64,000 bases of DNA, from positions 36,951,948 through 37,015,947 of the forward strand of contig CM044326.1 in assembly GCA_024291935.2 (NCBI GenBank), written 5' to 3'. Both the position numbers and the translations under genes were made by a program. This document shows, in pieces, positions 11,604 to 21,394 of this stretch (positions within the stretch are counted from its first letter, which is position 1; every line of letters begins with the position of its first letter). Under the pieces are notes generated by a model. It was not told where the DNA came from and ran no database searches. It saw only the letters and a program-made list of their open reading frames with translations. The DNA is from Okapia johnstoni (lineage: Eukaryota; Chordata; Mammalia; Artiodactyla; Giraffidae).

Positions 11604-12049
11604 TAAAATTTTTTTAAATTTTAAATTAATTCTTTTAAAATTGTTTTTAAAAAATTAAAAAAAATTAATTTATTTTAATTGGAGGCTAATTACTTTACAA
11701 TATTGTGGTAGTTTTTGCCATACGTTGACATGAATCAGCCACAGGTGTACATGTGTCCCCCATCCTGAACCCCCTCCTTTTTCCCTCCCCATCCCCTCCC
11801 TCTGGGTGGTCCCAGTGCACCAGCCTTTGAGTGCCCTGTCTCATGCATTGAACTTGGACTGGTCATCTATTTCACATATGGTAATGTACATGTTTCAATG
11901 CTATTCTCTCAAATCATCCCACCCTCGCCTTCTCCCAAAGAGTCCAAAAATCTCTTCTTTCTATCTGTGTCTCTTTTGCTGCCTCCAGTATAAGGTCATC
12001 GTCCCCCTCTTTCTAAATTCCATATACGTGCGTTAACATATGGTATGGG
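11604..12049 (-). mobile_element. Ruminant L1 (L1_BT-like) 3' end, with 17-bp target duplication
   Basis: Reverse complement of a ruminant L1 3' UTR: T/A-rich tail at 11604-11690, then AATTGGAGGCTAATTACTTT, CATACGTTGACATGAATCAG, TCACATATGGTAATGTACAT and ATTCCATATACGTGCGTTA. It is 5'-truncated. A perfect 17-bp duplication CCATTCATCCATTCTTT lies at 11587-11603 and 12050-12066, with the tail next to the left copy as expected for a minus-strand insertion. A 76-codon plus-strand frame inside it is not a gene. Confidence 0.95.
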
Positions 12050-12066
12050 CCATTCATCCATTCTTT

Positions 12067-13165
12067 CCTGGGTCGCTCTCTCTGAGGACCAAGTAGAGGT
12101 GTCTTCTGCCTCCTCGTTCAGTCCACTAGAGTTTGATGGAATGGCAAGAGGGCTGTGCCTGGGGCTCTGGGTCTCCGTGCGCCCCTGCAGCCAGGGCAGG
12201 CACCCAGGGATCCCCACTGCCCTGGGCAGCCTGGTGGGGGGCTTTGGCAGTGATAAGGGAGCTCCCTTGCCCTCCGGGAGCCCTGAGCCCCCCGAGGAGC
12301 AGGGGAAGGACTTCTGACTGACTTGAGCCCCTCTGGCTGCAGAAAACAGCACGCAGGGAGGCATGGAGACCTTGGAGAGCCCAGTTTTTGGGGAGGGTGG
12401 GGAGATGTCCTTACAAAGGGAACTGTGAGTAGCAGCTGGGGGCGGAGAGCTGCCTGGCCAAGGTGGGCCGTTTGGGGAAGGCTCGTCCTGGGGCAGGACG
12501 TGGCCTGGGCCTGTTCCAGGCGGTGGGGCGCTTCCCGCAGGTGGCCCTTTGATCTCACAACAAATGGCCTATTCAGCATCTCCAAGACAGGGCTGGCTCT
12601 TGGCAGCTGGGGTGGGAAGGTGGCAAGACACAGGGGATTGTCTGCCTGGTTCCAGGGCGGGGGCTCCGCTCAGCGACTTACTGCCCAAGAGGAGAGGAGC
12701 CAGGTTCCAGGCGCTGCTGGGATGGCTGCTTGCCAAGGGCGCCCCGACAGGCCCCGGGCCGGCCGTGGGGCTCTGTGGTGCCCAGACTCCCCTGCCTGTC
12801 TTTGCAGGTCCTGGAGCAGGAATGAGTGTGGGGTGTGGTAGGGCTCACCTGGATGGGGGTGCTGGGGGAGGGTCGAGCTTCTGTGCACAGACCCTTCTTC
12901 CAGAACTGACTGGTCCCTGCCCCTCCCTCCACTGGAAACATTTCCTGGGTGAAGACTCATTTGCTGGGAGAGACCAGTCTGGATATTGTGGCCCTCAAAC
13001 TGAAAAAGTTGAAGTCTCCTGTCTACCCACCACCTGCCGTTCAAGAGTCAATACTCAAACCACAAAAGACAATCTTTCTTTTTTTGAAAACACTAAGCGT
13101 TAACGAATGCTGGAAATAAGCAGCTTCTTTTTCAACTTTTGGGTTCTTTTTCTCTTTCAAAGGTT
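12067..13165. other. GC-rich unique stretch, no recognised gene
   Basis: GC-rich with a local rise in CpG at about 12460-12800. Long overlapping frames occur on both strands (plus 12323-12841 and 12549-13103, minus 12118-12585 and 12670-13044). Frames open in several directions at once are expected in GC-rich DNA, and none shows a known domain. Confidence 0.5.
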
Positions 13166-13352
13166 TTTTTTTTTTTTTTTCCATGTGGACCATTTTAAAA
13201 GTCTTTACTGAATTTGTTACAATATTGCTTTTGTTTCATGTTTTGAACTTTTGGCCACCAGGCACGTGGCATCTTAGCTCCCTGACCAGGCATCGAACCT
13301 GCATCCACTGTTGAAAGGCCAAGTCTCAGTCACTGGACTGCTAGGGAAGCGT
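13166..13352 (-). mobile_element. CHR-type SINE, short form
   Basis: T-run at the left as the reversed tail, TTTGGCCACCAGGCACGTGG, GCTCCCTGACCAGGCATCGA, then CACTGGACTGCTAGGGAAGC at the right. This matches the antisense of a CHR-2-like SINE. Confidence 0.8.
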
Positions 13353-13410
13353 CTGGGTTCTTTCTCTTTATTTATTTGGGTTGGGTGTCTCGGCTTCTCT
13401 GATTCCTGGT

Positions 13411-13527
13411 GGTGGTGGTTTAGTCGCTAAGTCGTGTCTGACTCTTGCAACCCCATGGACTATAGCCTTCCAGGCTCCTCTGTCCATGGGATTCTCCAGG
13501 CAAGAACACTGGGGTGAGTAGCCATTT
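13411..13527 (-). mobile_element. Bov-tA SINE, tail half only
   Basis: TTTAGTCGCTAAGTCGTGTC through GAACACTGGGGTGAGTAGCC; the tRNA half is missing. Confidence 0.9.
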
Positions 13528-13669
13528 AAGGAGCACATATTTGGAAAGCCCAATGGATAAACGATGATTCTGGAAAAAAAGGCCAGCTTGTGGATTGCTA
13601 TGTGAAGAGAGGAGGGTTGACTGGGGCCAAAAGGTGTTTGGAGGCAGTGTGTGGACTCATACAGTCTTG

Positions 13670-13845
13670 GCCTTTCACCTTCCTGTCTTCACGCAGCTGT
13701 GTGTCCCTAGGAAAGTCACGTGACCACTCTGAACCTCGGTCTCTTCCTCTGGAACCTGGTACTGATGCCTACTTGCAGGGCTGTTGGGAAGGGCGAGTGT
13801 GCTGACCGTGGCGTGCACGCCCATAGTCGATGCTTGGTGAAGGTT
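13670..13845 (+). mobile_element. MIR SINE
   Basis: CTTCACGCAGCTGTGTGTCC, then AAGTCACGTGACCACTCTGA, CGGTCTCTTCCTCTGGAAC and a degenerate 3' part follow MIR. Confidence 0.75.
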
Positions 13846-14089
13846 ACTTCCCCATCTCTTAAGAAAGAAAAGTTGGCTTAGGAATAAACTTCAATTAAAA
13901 TGTTTTTGTTGTGCTAAGAAGAGGCCAAAAGTCACAAAATTATTTAGAGATTGTTTTCATTGAGTTCAAAAATCCAGGAGACTATTTAATCAACAGTCTG
14001 TTTTCTTCCTCGCAGCCATACTGATGTACTCAGCTTGGGAAATGCAAATTAAGTAATTGAAGTTTTCAAATTTATTTTGTTTACTCACT

Positions 14090-14185
14090 CATTCACTTCT
14101 TCTGCAAACAAGTGGCCAACACCTACTATGGGTGAGTTTGGTGCTGCTCCCCAGAGATGCTGCAAAGAGCGGGGAGGAAGTGGGA
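14090..14185 (-). mobile_element. L2 3' end fragment, antisense
   Basis: CCAACACCTACTATGGGTGA followed by TGCTGCTCCCCAGAGATGC fits the reverse complement of the L2 3' terminus. Further short L2-like text follows the next MIR (14400-14470). Confidence 0.5.
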
Positions 14186-14209
14186 CTGTGGGAAAGGGCG
14201 AACTCCAAT

Positions 14210-14375
14210 GTGATAGGTCCCCGCAATTTACTAACTGTGACCTCAGATGAGACATTTCAACTCTGTAACCCTTGGTGTCCTCATCTGGATAATCAAGGTA
14301 GTGATGTTTCCCTTGCAGGGCTGTTTGTGAGGCTCACGGATAATGTGTGTAAAATACCTGGTGCATGGAACCACT
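14210..14375 (+). mobile_element. MIR SINE, apparently nested in L2
   Basis: TTTACTAACTGTGACCTCAG, AACTCTGTAACCC, GTGTCCTCATCTGGATAATC and GCAGGGCTGTTTGTGAGG follow MIR in order. L2-like text on both sides suggests insertion into L2. Confidence 0.75.
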
Positions 14376-14532
14376 GGCGGACACGACTGAGCGACTTGCA
14401 TTTAGTACTAAGATGTGGTCCCTGCCCTACAGAGACTGCTGTCTCTTGTGGGGACAGTGGACTAGAAGATACAGTCCAGAATGATTTATCCTGTGTAAAA
14501 ATGAATCTCTCTTTCTGCCTCTGGGTGTAATG

Positions 14533-14727
14533 GGTGAAGTGAAGCGCAGGTCACTCAGTTGTGTCTGACTCTTTGCCACCCCATGGACTATACAGTCCAT
14601 GGAATTCTCCAGGCCAGAATACAGGAGTGGGTAGCCTTTCCCTTCTCCAGGGGATCTTCCTAACCCAGGGATTGAACCCAGGTCTCCTGCACTGCAGGCA
14701 GATTCTTTACCAGCTGAGCCAAAAGGG
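14533..14727 (-). mobile_element. Bov-tA SINE
   Basis: GTCACTCAGTTGTGTCTGAC to TTCTTTACCAGCTGAGCCAA, reverse complement of Bov-tA. A short internal deletion has removed the bases between the two GGACTATA/CAGTCCATGG boxes. Confidence 0.92.
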
Positions 14728-14771
14728 ATGGGTGGGACAGAGGAAATTCATCCAAGGAAATTTCTTTGGGG

Positions 14772-15362
14772 GTTGTTGTTGTTCAGTTGCTAAGTCGTGT
14801 CTGACTCTTTGTGACCCCATGAACTTCAGCATGCCAGACTTCCCTGTCTTTCACTATCTCCCGGAGTTTGCTCAAATTCATGTTTATTGAGTCGGTGGTG
14901 CTCTCTATCACCATCCTCTGTTGTCCCCTTCTCCTCCTGCCTTCAATCTCTCCCAGCATCAGGGTCTTTTCCAGTGAGTCAGCTCTTCACATCAGATAGC
15001 CAAAGTATTAGAGCTTCGGCTTCAGCATCAGTCCTTCCAGTGAATATTCAGGGTTGATTTCCTTTAGGATTGACTGGTTTGATCTCCTTGCAGTCCAAGG
15101 GACTCTCAAGAGTTTTCTCTTGCACCACAGTTTGAAAGCATCATTTCTTTGGCGCTCAGCCTTCTTTATGGTCCAACTCTCACATCCATACATGACTACT
15201 GGAAAATCCATAGCTTTGACTATAAGCACCTTTGTTGGCAAAGTAATGTCTCTGCTTTTGAATACGCTGTCTAGGTTTGTCATAACTTTTCTTCCAAGGA
15301 GCTAATGTCTTTTAATTTTGTGGCTGTAATTACTGTCTGCAGTGATTTTGGAGCCTAAGAAA
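14772..15362 (-). mobile_element. BovB LINE 3' end, antisense
   Basis: Begins TTGTTGTTGTTCAGTTGCTA and extends leftward-to-upstream through the BovB C-terminal region to TGATTTTGGAGCCTAAGAAA. On the minus strand a 91-codon frame at 15008-15283 is a C-terminal BovB protein remnant (TLPTKVLIVKAMDFPVVMYG). It is a dead fragment. Confidence 0.95.
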
Positions 15363-16058
15363 ATAACACTTTATTTTCTTTGGAGGGAGTCTTTTCACCT
15401 TGCCCATGTGTAAAAGATCTCTGAAAACTAACCGAACCCTTGACATGCTTTTCAAGAAAGCGCCGTGGCAGAGCAGGCAGCCACTGGGAGCCCTGCGGTA
15501 GGTTCTTGGGGGAGTCTGATTATTGGGGTGCTGCAGTTGGATGAGTGAGAGCAGCTGCAAGAAAGGGCAGAACCAGTGTGTTTATCCTGCTGATCTACCT
15601 CAGAGCCCTAATGATTTTTAATGACTGTAATGCATTCTCTTGTCTTGATGGACCCATTGGCTGGGCTACATGACGGCCTGTTTCCCACGTGCGTTGCCCA
15701 GTGGACATAGGTTCGGATGCCAGGTGGGATTACATGGTTGGGCTCTTAGTTAAAAAGGCTTTTGCCAAGGGCTCCATGCAAGCTCAGGGGGATGGCTCCC
15801 AACCAAGCCCCTGGTAAAGTCAGCTGAAAGGGTGTGCTGGCTTCTGGAACTAGCTTTGAAGTCAGGAGGAGCTCAGTGCACCCCCTGACTGGCGGCGCTC
15901 TCAGGGGACCGACACCGCCTCTCGTGGGGGTGGTGCAGCTTTGTCCTGGGGCCTGACTGCAAAGCCCTCCTTGTTGTTACTATTACTTCTTACAAATCCT
16001 ATGAATATTAGATGAGAAATTTGAGGGCTTGAATTTGAAAGCTTCCCTTTACAGAGGA
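15363..16058. other. No recognised gene or repeat
   Basis: Unique-looking sequence between BovB and MER20. I see no domain-bearing frame. Confidence 0.5.
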
Positions 16059-16280
16059 CACTGGTTTTCAGCTGGGGGTGGTGTTGCCCCTCCCCACCCC
16101 CAGGGGACATTTGGCACTATCTGGAGGCATTTTTGTTGTCACCATTGTGGGGAGTGGGCCTTCCTGGCATTTAGTAGGTAGAGGCAAGGAGGCTGCTTAA
16201 CATCCTATAAGCATGCTCCCAACCCCCAAGCAAACATCTGGTTCAAACCATCAATACTGCCGAGGTTGAGAAGCTCTGAT
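16059..16280 (+). mobile_element. MER20 hAT-type DNA transposon
   Basis: CACTGGTTTTCAGCTGGGGG at the left, GGGGACATTTGGCACTATCT, GTTGTCACCATTGTGGGG, AACATCCTATAAGCATGC and GAGGTTGAGAAGCTCTG at the right give the full MER20 order at about its normal length of 220. The two ends are inverted relatives (CAGTGGTT-like and its complement). MER20 is non-autonomous and eutherian. Confidence 0.88.
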
Positions 16281-16334
16281 AGGAGGGAAACCAAAGATTT
16301 CCCTTTCTGTTTCTAATCAGACCACAAGGTCTCT

Positions 16335-16577
16335 AGTTGTTCAGTCGCTAAGTTATGTCTAACTCTTTGTGACGCCATGGACTGCAGTATGTCAGTCTTC
16401 CCTGTCCTTTACCATCTCCCGGAGTTCACTCAAACTCATGTCCATTGAGTCAGTGATGCCATCCAACCATCTCATCCTCTGTTGTCCCCTTCTCCTCCTG
16501 TCTCCAATCTTTCCCTGAATCAGGGTCTTTTCCAATGAGTCAGCTCTTTGCATCAGGTGGCTGAAGTATTGGAGCTA
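16335..16577 (-). mobile_element. BovB 3' end, antisense; left arm of an inverted pair
   Basis: AGTTGTTCAGTCGCTAAGTT through GCATCAGGTGGCTGAAGTAT is the reverse complement of the BovB 3' terminus. A second BovB terminus in the opposite orientation begins only about 50 bases downstream. Confidence 0.93.
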
Positions 16578-16627
16578 TAGTGGGTCTCAGAAATAAAACA
16601 CCCCTCTGCCCCCGCCACACACGCAAG

Positions 16628-16782
16628 ATGAAGGATGAGATGGTCATGTCCACTGACTCAGTGGACATGAATTTGAGCAAACTCAAGGAGATAGTGGAGG
16701 ACAGAGAAGCCCAGCGTGCTGTAGCCCACAGGGTTGCAAAGAGTCAGATAGGACTTAGAGACTTGACAGCAACAACAAAGAT
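16628..16782 (+). mobile_element. BovB 3' end, sense; right arm of an inverted pair
   Basis: GATGAAGGATGAGATGGTCA, GACTCAGTGGACATGAATTT, GTTGCAAAGAGTCAGATAGG and a CAGCAACAACAA tail form the last ~150 bases of BovB in sense orientation. Confidence 0.9.
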
Positions 16783-17080
16783 CTTTTCTTCAGAGGCTGA
16801 AGGAACTCGGGATTAAGTGTGGCTTGGCGGCTCCTCGTAGGCTCTCTCTCCGTCCACCGTGGGCTGTCCTGACTCTCCCCCTGGGGGAGCTGATAACGTC
16901 ACCTCCCCGTACCGTCCCCATGGCCCCACACTCTGTCTGAGTTCATGTCAACAGTCCTCCTTCCCGAAGTGTGAACCTCTCCCCCTTCAACTCGACTTCC
17001 CCCTAGTTGCAGACGGTGACCTGGGCCTTCCACGATCCCGCTGGACCACCCCCCCCACGATGGCATGAGTGAGTGACACA

Positions 17081-17183
17081 GCACAGAGACATTACTCTGC
17101 CAACAAAGGTCCATCTAGTCAAGGCTATGGTTTTTCCAGTGGTCATGTATGGATGTGAGAGCTGGAAGGTGAAGAAAGCTCCA
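17081..17183 (+). mobile_element. Orphan internal BovB fragment
   Basis: GACATTACTCTGCCAACAAA to GAGCTGGAAGGTGAAGAAAG is BovB coding sequence about 450 bases from the 3' end. Neither end of the LINE is present beside it. Confidence 0.9.
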
Positions 17184-17729
17184 GGCGAGCGGAACCCTGA
17201 GTCTCCAGACGCAGCTCGCGAGGGGCCCCCCGTCGCCGTCGTGCTGTCCTGACCCATGGTTCCTCACTCTGCACCCCCTGCTACCCCCACCCTGAATACC
17301 CGCTCCTGGGCCACACCTAAGTCCCTCTGAAGGCAGCTCTGGTCAGTGCCATGTGTCCCTGAAAGAAAGGGGATGTTGATCTCTCTAACAAGTGCTCACT
17401 TCCCTGCCTTAAATTCTGGCGATTTATGGTAAAATAAAGAATAAAGGTGGTTGTTACTGCATGGCAGGTGCAGTCAGGCATCAGGCACTCTTACCAACAA
17501 CCAAGGCATCTCATTGAATCCATACAGCTACCTGGTTAAAATAGACATCAACAACTCCAGCTCCATTTGGTAAAGAAGAAGATGAAGGTTCATAGCTTTT
17601 CCTAGATTTGCTCAAGGGTGATCGAGTTGGGGGTGGTGCCTCCTTAACTGTGGGTCACCACAGAGCATCCATGTGGCTGACTCAGTGCCCGCATCTGTTA
17701 GAAAACAAGCTCTGGGCTTAGAAAAGGCA
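17184..17729. other. No recognised gene; possible weak MIR-like text
   Basis: Unique-looking. A stretch at 17440-17620 has a faint antisense MIR feel but no clear core. Confidence 0.4.
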
Positions 17730-17855
17730 TCCATACTCCATCCATTCTTCCACCCTCATCCTTTCATCCATCCATTCATCCTTCCATCCATCCTCGTCCT
17801 TTTATCCATTCATCCATCCTTTCATCCATCTATCCATCCATCCATCCATTCACTT
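17730..17855. repeat. (ATCC)n-type tetranucleotide microsatellite
   Basis: Imperfect CATC/CATT tetranucleotide array of roughly 125 bases, purest at the right end with CCATCCATCCATCCATT. A 63-codon frame rich in HPSIHPS reads straight through it and is not a gene. Confidence 0.95.
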
Positions 17856-18384
17856 ATTTGTTAGGGAACGCACAAGCCAGCTATGTGAATGAATGCATTT
17901 ACTCATTCAAGAAATATCGAGCATTCTTCAGGGTATCAGAGGTGCTCAGGAAAAGATTTTCTGCTGCCTTCTGTTGAGAGAAAGAAATGAACACAGTTAG
18001 ATCCCTGGTCAATTGAATCAGAACCTAAGTAAATTGAAAATAACTTCTGAATTCTAGAGCCATCACATGGTAAGGTTGGGAGGGACATGAGGGATTCTTC
18101 TGCTTCAGGTTCTTATGTCACAGATCAGAACAGTGGGTCCAGCCCGGGGAAAGGACGTGCTGAGGGTGTCTAGTAGCCAGTGCCCAAACCCGGGCTCATC
18201 CCAGCTGCTTTCAGACCGTACTTTCACAAAATAGCTGCTCTTCATGGGGTCTCCAGGACACCCAGGCTGCGAAAGCACATGGGCTTTGGGCAAGATATGG
18301 GCTGGGAGGTGGGGATAAAAAGAGAAGAGAACAGAGTGCTTCCTGAGTCCTCTTGTCTCCTTTATAGTGAGGGAGGCATCCTGG

Positions 18385-18490
18385 TCCCATTTCACAGAAG
18401 GAAACTTGAAGCCCAGAGAGGGCAAGTGACCTGCCTGCAGGCACACAGGCGAATGTGCTGGAGACATGGAGAGCCTGGGTGTGACTCCGC
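18385..18490 (-). mobile_element. MIR SINE, antisense
   Basis: CCCATTTCACAGAAGGAAAC, GAAGCCCAGAGAGGGCAAGT and GACCTGCCTGCAGGCACACA are the antisense MIR core. Confidence 0.85.
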
Positions 18491-19219
18491 CGGGGCCAAA
18501 GGAGTAGCACCCACCAAGGGCTGAGCAGACAGCTCCCGTCCTTAGCTGGTATTATCCTCATGATTGGACAGACCTTTGTTTCCAGACGCGGATCTGTTGG
18601 CACTCCTTGGGTGACCTTGGAAATTCCTTAGGTCTCTGATCCTGGGAGCCCAAATGTGTCCCTCTCAGCCAGCGTGAACTGCCGTTTTTATTTCTGTCTC
18701 TCTGTAGAGGCTGTGAGAGTTAACAGAACAGGAAAGGGGGTTTGGATGCTGAAGACAGTCGAGTGGGGTCCGGGGGAGCTGGGGGTCAGCCCCTAGGGAT
18801 TCCAGCTTTCGGCATTTTCCCCTGGGCCTTTCTGGAAGTGTTGGCCAACACCAAGAGTCCCTGTTGCCTCATCTGGGAGGGCGTGGCGACCTCGGCCTAG
18901 AGTGAAGGAGAACGCTGTCCTGGGAGGGCCACCTGAGTCATGGGAACATGGGAAGCTCTCCGGGAGCGTCCTGCAGGCGGGCCAGGCCTGGACGGTGAGA
19001 TTGGGGCTTAGTCAGAGGCCTGGCGGGAAGGACCTTGCTCTGCAAGTAACCACCTGGCAGGAGCATTCCTGGCCTACCTGGGGACACACCTGGAAATCTC
19101 TGTGTGCCCAGGAGAGGCTGGAGGGGCTGCCCGGGCCTGGCAGTAGTGGGGCAGCCGCAGGTGGAACTCCTGAGGCCTCTGGGCTTGCCAGGAGGTGGAC
19201 ACCCAGCTCCTCCTCCTCT
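18491..19219. other. No recognised gene or repeat
   Basis: GC-rich unique sequence. Overlapping frames at 18902-19307 on both strands show no domain. Confidence 0.5.
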
Positions 19220-19300
19220 CTGCACCATACACTTGATGGATGAACCCGGGCAAGTCCGGACCTCAGGGTTCCCGTCTATAAAGGAGGCAATGCACCTCAT
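19220..19300 (+). mobile_element. MIR SINE fragment
   Basis: GGGCAAGTCCGGACCTCAGG then CCCGTCTATAAAGGAGGC corresponds to the MIR core. Confidence 0.65.
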
Positions 19301-19346
19301 CCTCTAATACCCACATCAAGCTTAAATTCCTCTATATTGGGCTCTT

Positions 19347-19475
19347 TGGAGAAGGAAATGGCAACACTCCAGTATTCTTGCCTGGAGAATTCCATGGACA
19401 GAGGAGCCTGCCAGGCTCTAGTCCATAGGGTTGCAAGAGTTGGGCATGACTTGATGACTCAACCAGTACCACCAC
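19347..19475 (+). mobile_element. Bov-tA SINE, 5'-truncated
   Basis: GGAGAAGGAAATGGCAACAC to GACTTGATGACTCAACCAGT, lacking the tRNA head. A perfect 11-bp duplication ATTGGGCTCTT at 19336-19346 and 19476-19486 proves retrotransposition. Confidence 0.95.
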
Positions 19476-19499
19476 ATTGGGCTCTTGATTCCTTATCCA

Positions 19500-19562
19500 G
19501 CCCAGAGAACAGCACATGGTGGGCCCCCAGTAGCAGTGATATGAGCCAATGAATGAATGATT
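19500..19562 (+). mobile_element. L2-like 3' tail
   Basis: CACATGGTGGGCCCCCAGTA followed by CCAATGAATGAATGATT resembles the L2 end with its short repeat tail. Confidence 0.5.
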
Positions 19563-19719
19563 AAGGGCCCATGGATCAAAGCACATCTCCCCCGCTTCTT
19601 TCCAGCCCACAGAATGCTTGGCACGGAGGTCAGCTCAGAGGAGGGTCATCTTTAAAGACAGGGTGGCCACCTGGCCCAGGTGCAGAGGCGATCTCTCCGA
19701 GGCTCAGGTCGGCGGATTA

Positions 19720-20040
19720 GAACAAACCCATTAAGGGCCTTTGTGTGTTTAGTGTTTTGCATTCAAAATACTTATGGAGAAAGGGTAATCTTTTGAAATC
19801 AGACCCAACTTGTTGGTTAATGTTGGTGTAAGTTATTTTTGGAGGTAGGGCCTGGACAAGGCGGCCAGAGCTCATGTGTAAAGGCGAGTTACCGGTACAT
19901 GAGGTTATGTCTAATTACCTGAAATACCCTCCTCTGTTGAGTGAAAAATGCAGTTTTCATCAGCCCTGCATTAATTACAGCTGCCGAGAGCTGTAATTGG
20001 CAAAAGCATGCTTTTAGCTCATGACTCAAGGCTGACTCAA
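19720..20040. promoter_or_regulatory. Candidate conserved non-coding (enhancer-like) element
   Basis: Repeat-free and rich in TAAT homeodomain-type cores (CTAATTACCTG at 19911-19921, ATTAATTACAG at 19970-19980). It holds a perfect 10-bp inverted repeat, AATTACAGCT at 19973-19982 and AGCTGTAATT at 19989-19998, around a 6-base spacer, with an E-box CAGCTG at 19978-19983. Four bases on is a perfect 14-bp palindrome AAAAGCATGCTTTT at 20002-20015. Regulatory function is inferred only from composition and motif density. Confidence 0.35.
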
Positions 20041-20878
20041 CTTTGGGGACCGCGCTTTTCATGGCCCCAAGCTGGGCTCTGTTTTTTCCTGGAAACGCCT
20101 AAGTTGTTTGCCAAGCCCTTCGACCAGGCCCGTGGAGCTTTTGGGAGGCTCAGCACCCAGATTTGAGCCCCTGGCTTCCCCGCTGGGGGTGGAAGGTGCA
20201 GAAGTGACCCCGGCTCTGTGCTCCCACATTGACCACACATCAACCCGAAGACCCCTTTGGAAAGGTGAGTGAAGGACATTCCATTTTAAGCAGTGGGGCT
20301 TGGAGCTGAAGCCAGCTCTTTCTGACTTTGAACTTACTCTTCTTTTCTACTGCCCTCACGTCACCTACTGAGCTCGGGGTGGGGCGGGGTGGGGGGGGGG
20401 CTGTCCCAGGAGTGAAATGGTCTCAGGAAGGTGGATCTTACTTCATTTACGCCATGGCCATTCTGCTCAGGACTGAATTTGTTTCTGGTTCCATCTGAAG
20501 GCCTCCAAGGATGTGCCAGGTTATAAAACACGAAGGACTTTCTGGGTGGGGAGAAAGGACTTGGTCATAAATCTTGGCCTTGCTTCTGGATGGACTGACT
20601 GATCATGTGCTCCCGTCTGTGAGACAAACAGCTTCCCTTTTCATTTATCTTCTCACCTGTGACTGACTCTGTTCTTGAGTCGCCTCGCAGGCCTGACCTC
20701 AGAATGACCACTCAGAAGGTTTCTGGGTGCCCTGCAGGCAGGTGTGATGTGAGATGCCTGGAAATCTCCCCAGACCCCACACTGCACCCCTCCTGCCCCA
20801 GAAAGCATCCATTTCTCTCCAGGCCACTTGCTTCTCTGAGGGTGACAAACCACATTCTCATTCCTTGTCTTTTTTCAG
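20041..20878. other. No recognised gene; contains a G-run
   Basis: Unique sequence apart from the guanine cluster at 20376-20400. Confidence 0.5.
20376..20400 (+). other. G-quadruplex motif
   Basis: Three runs of four guanines (20376-20379, 20381-20384, 20386-20389) with single-base loops, followed by ten guanines at 20391-20400. This exceeds the usual four-tract rule. Confidence 0.8.
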
Positions 20879-21022
20879 CTCCGACTCTTTGCGACCCCAT
20901 GGACTGTCACCTGCCAGGCTCCTCTGTCCATGGGATTCTCCAGGCAAGAATACTGGAGTGGGTTGCCATTCCCTTCTCCAGGGGATCTTCCCGATCTGGG
21001 GATCGAACCCAGGCAACTGAGG
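20879..21022 (-). mobile_element. Bov-tA SINE, truncated at both ends
   Basis: CTCCGACTCTTTGCGACCCC through GGGGATCGAACCCAGGCAAC. Low divergence suggests a young copy. Confidence 0.92.
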
Positions 21023-21039
21023 GGCTTGGGTTTCTTATT

Positions 21040-21150
21040 CCATCTTTTCAGATCAATAAACTGAGGCACAGAGAGACGTTAGGCATCTCATTCACAATGA
21101 TGAAGCCCAGAGGTTCAGGACGGTCCAGCTCAGTGTGATCGAGCTTGACC
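21040..21150 (-). mobile_element. MIR SINE, antisense
   Basis: CATCTTTTCAGATCAATAAA, CTGAGGCACAGAGAGACGTT and CAGAGGTTCAGGACGG fit the antisense MIR core. Confidence 0.65.
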
Positions 21151-21394
21151 GCAATCCCTGCAGGAGCTGGTTCCTTGCAGCTTTCCCCCGCCCCATGGCG
21201 TGTCTCACCTACAGTGTGTGTCCCCTGAAGGGCAGCGCGTGGGGGCCAAGGAAGCAGGGGTGAGGCAGATGCCACCTCCTTGGGGATTTACAAGGCACAC
21301 CAGCACTTTAAGGACCTGGAAAAGATCCTCCGCCATCCTTTTCGGAGTTAACTTGGCCTCTCCAGTTCCCCAAGTTTCTGACCATGGAAAGTCT

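Noticed and set aside
12323..13103. Overlapping 172- and 184-codon plus-strand frames with antisense frames of similar length
   Set aside because: Multiple phases are open together because of GC composition; no domain, no splice or promoter evidence.
17673..17864. Frame with HPSIHPS repeats
   Set aside because: Direct translation of the ATCC microsatellite.
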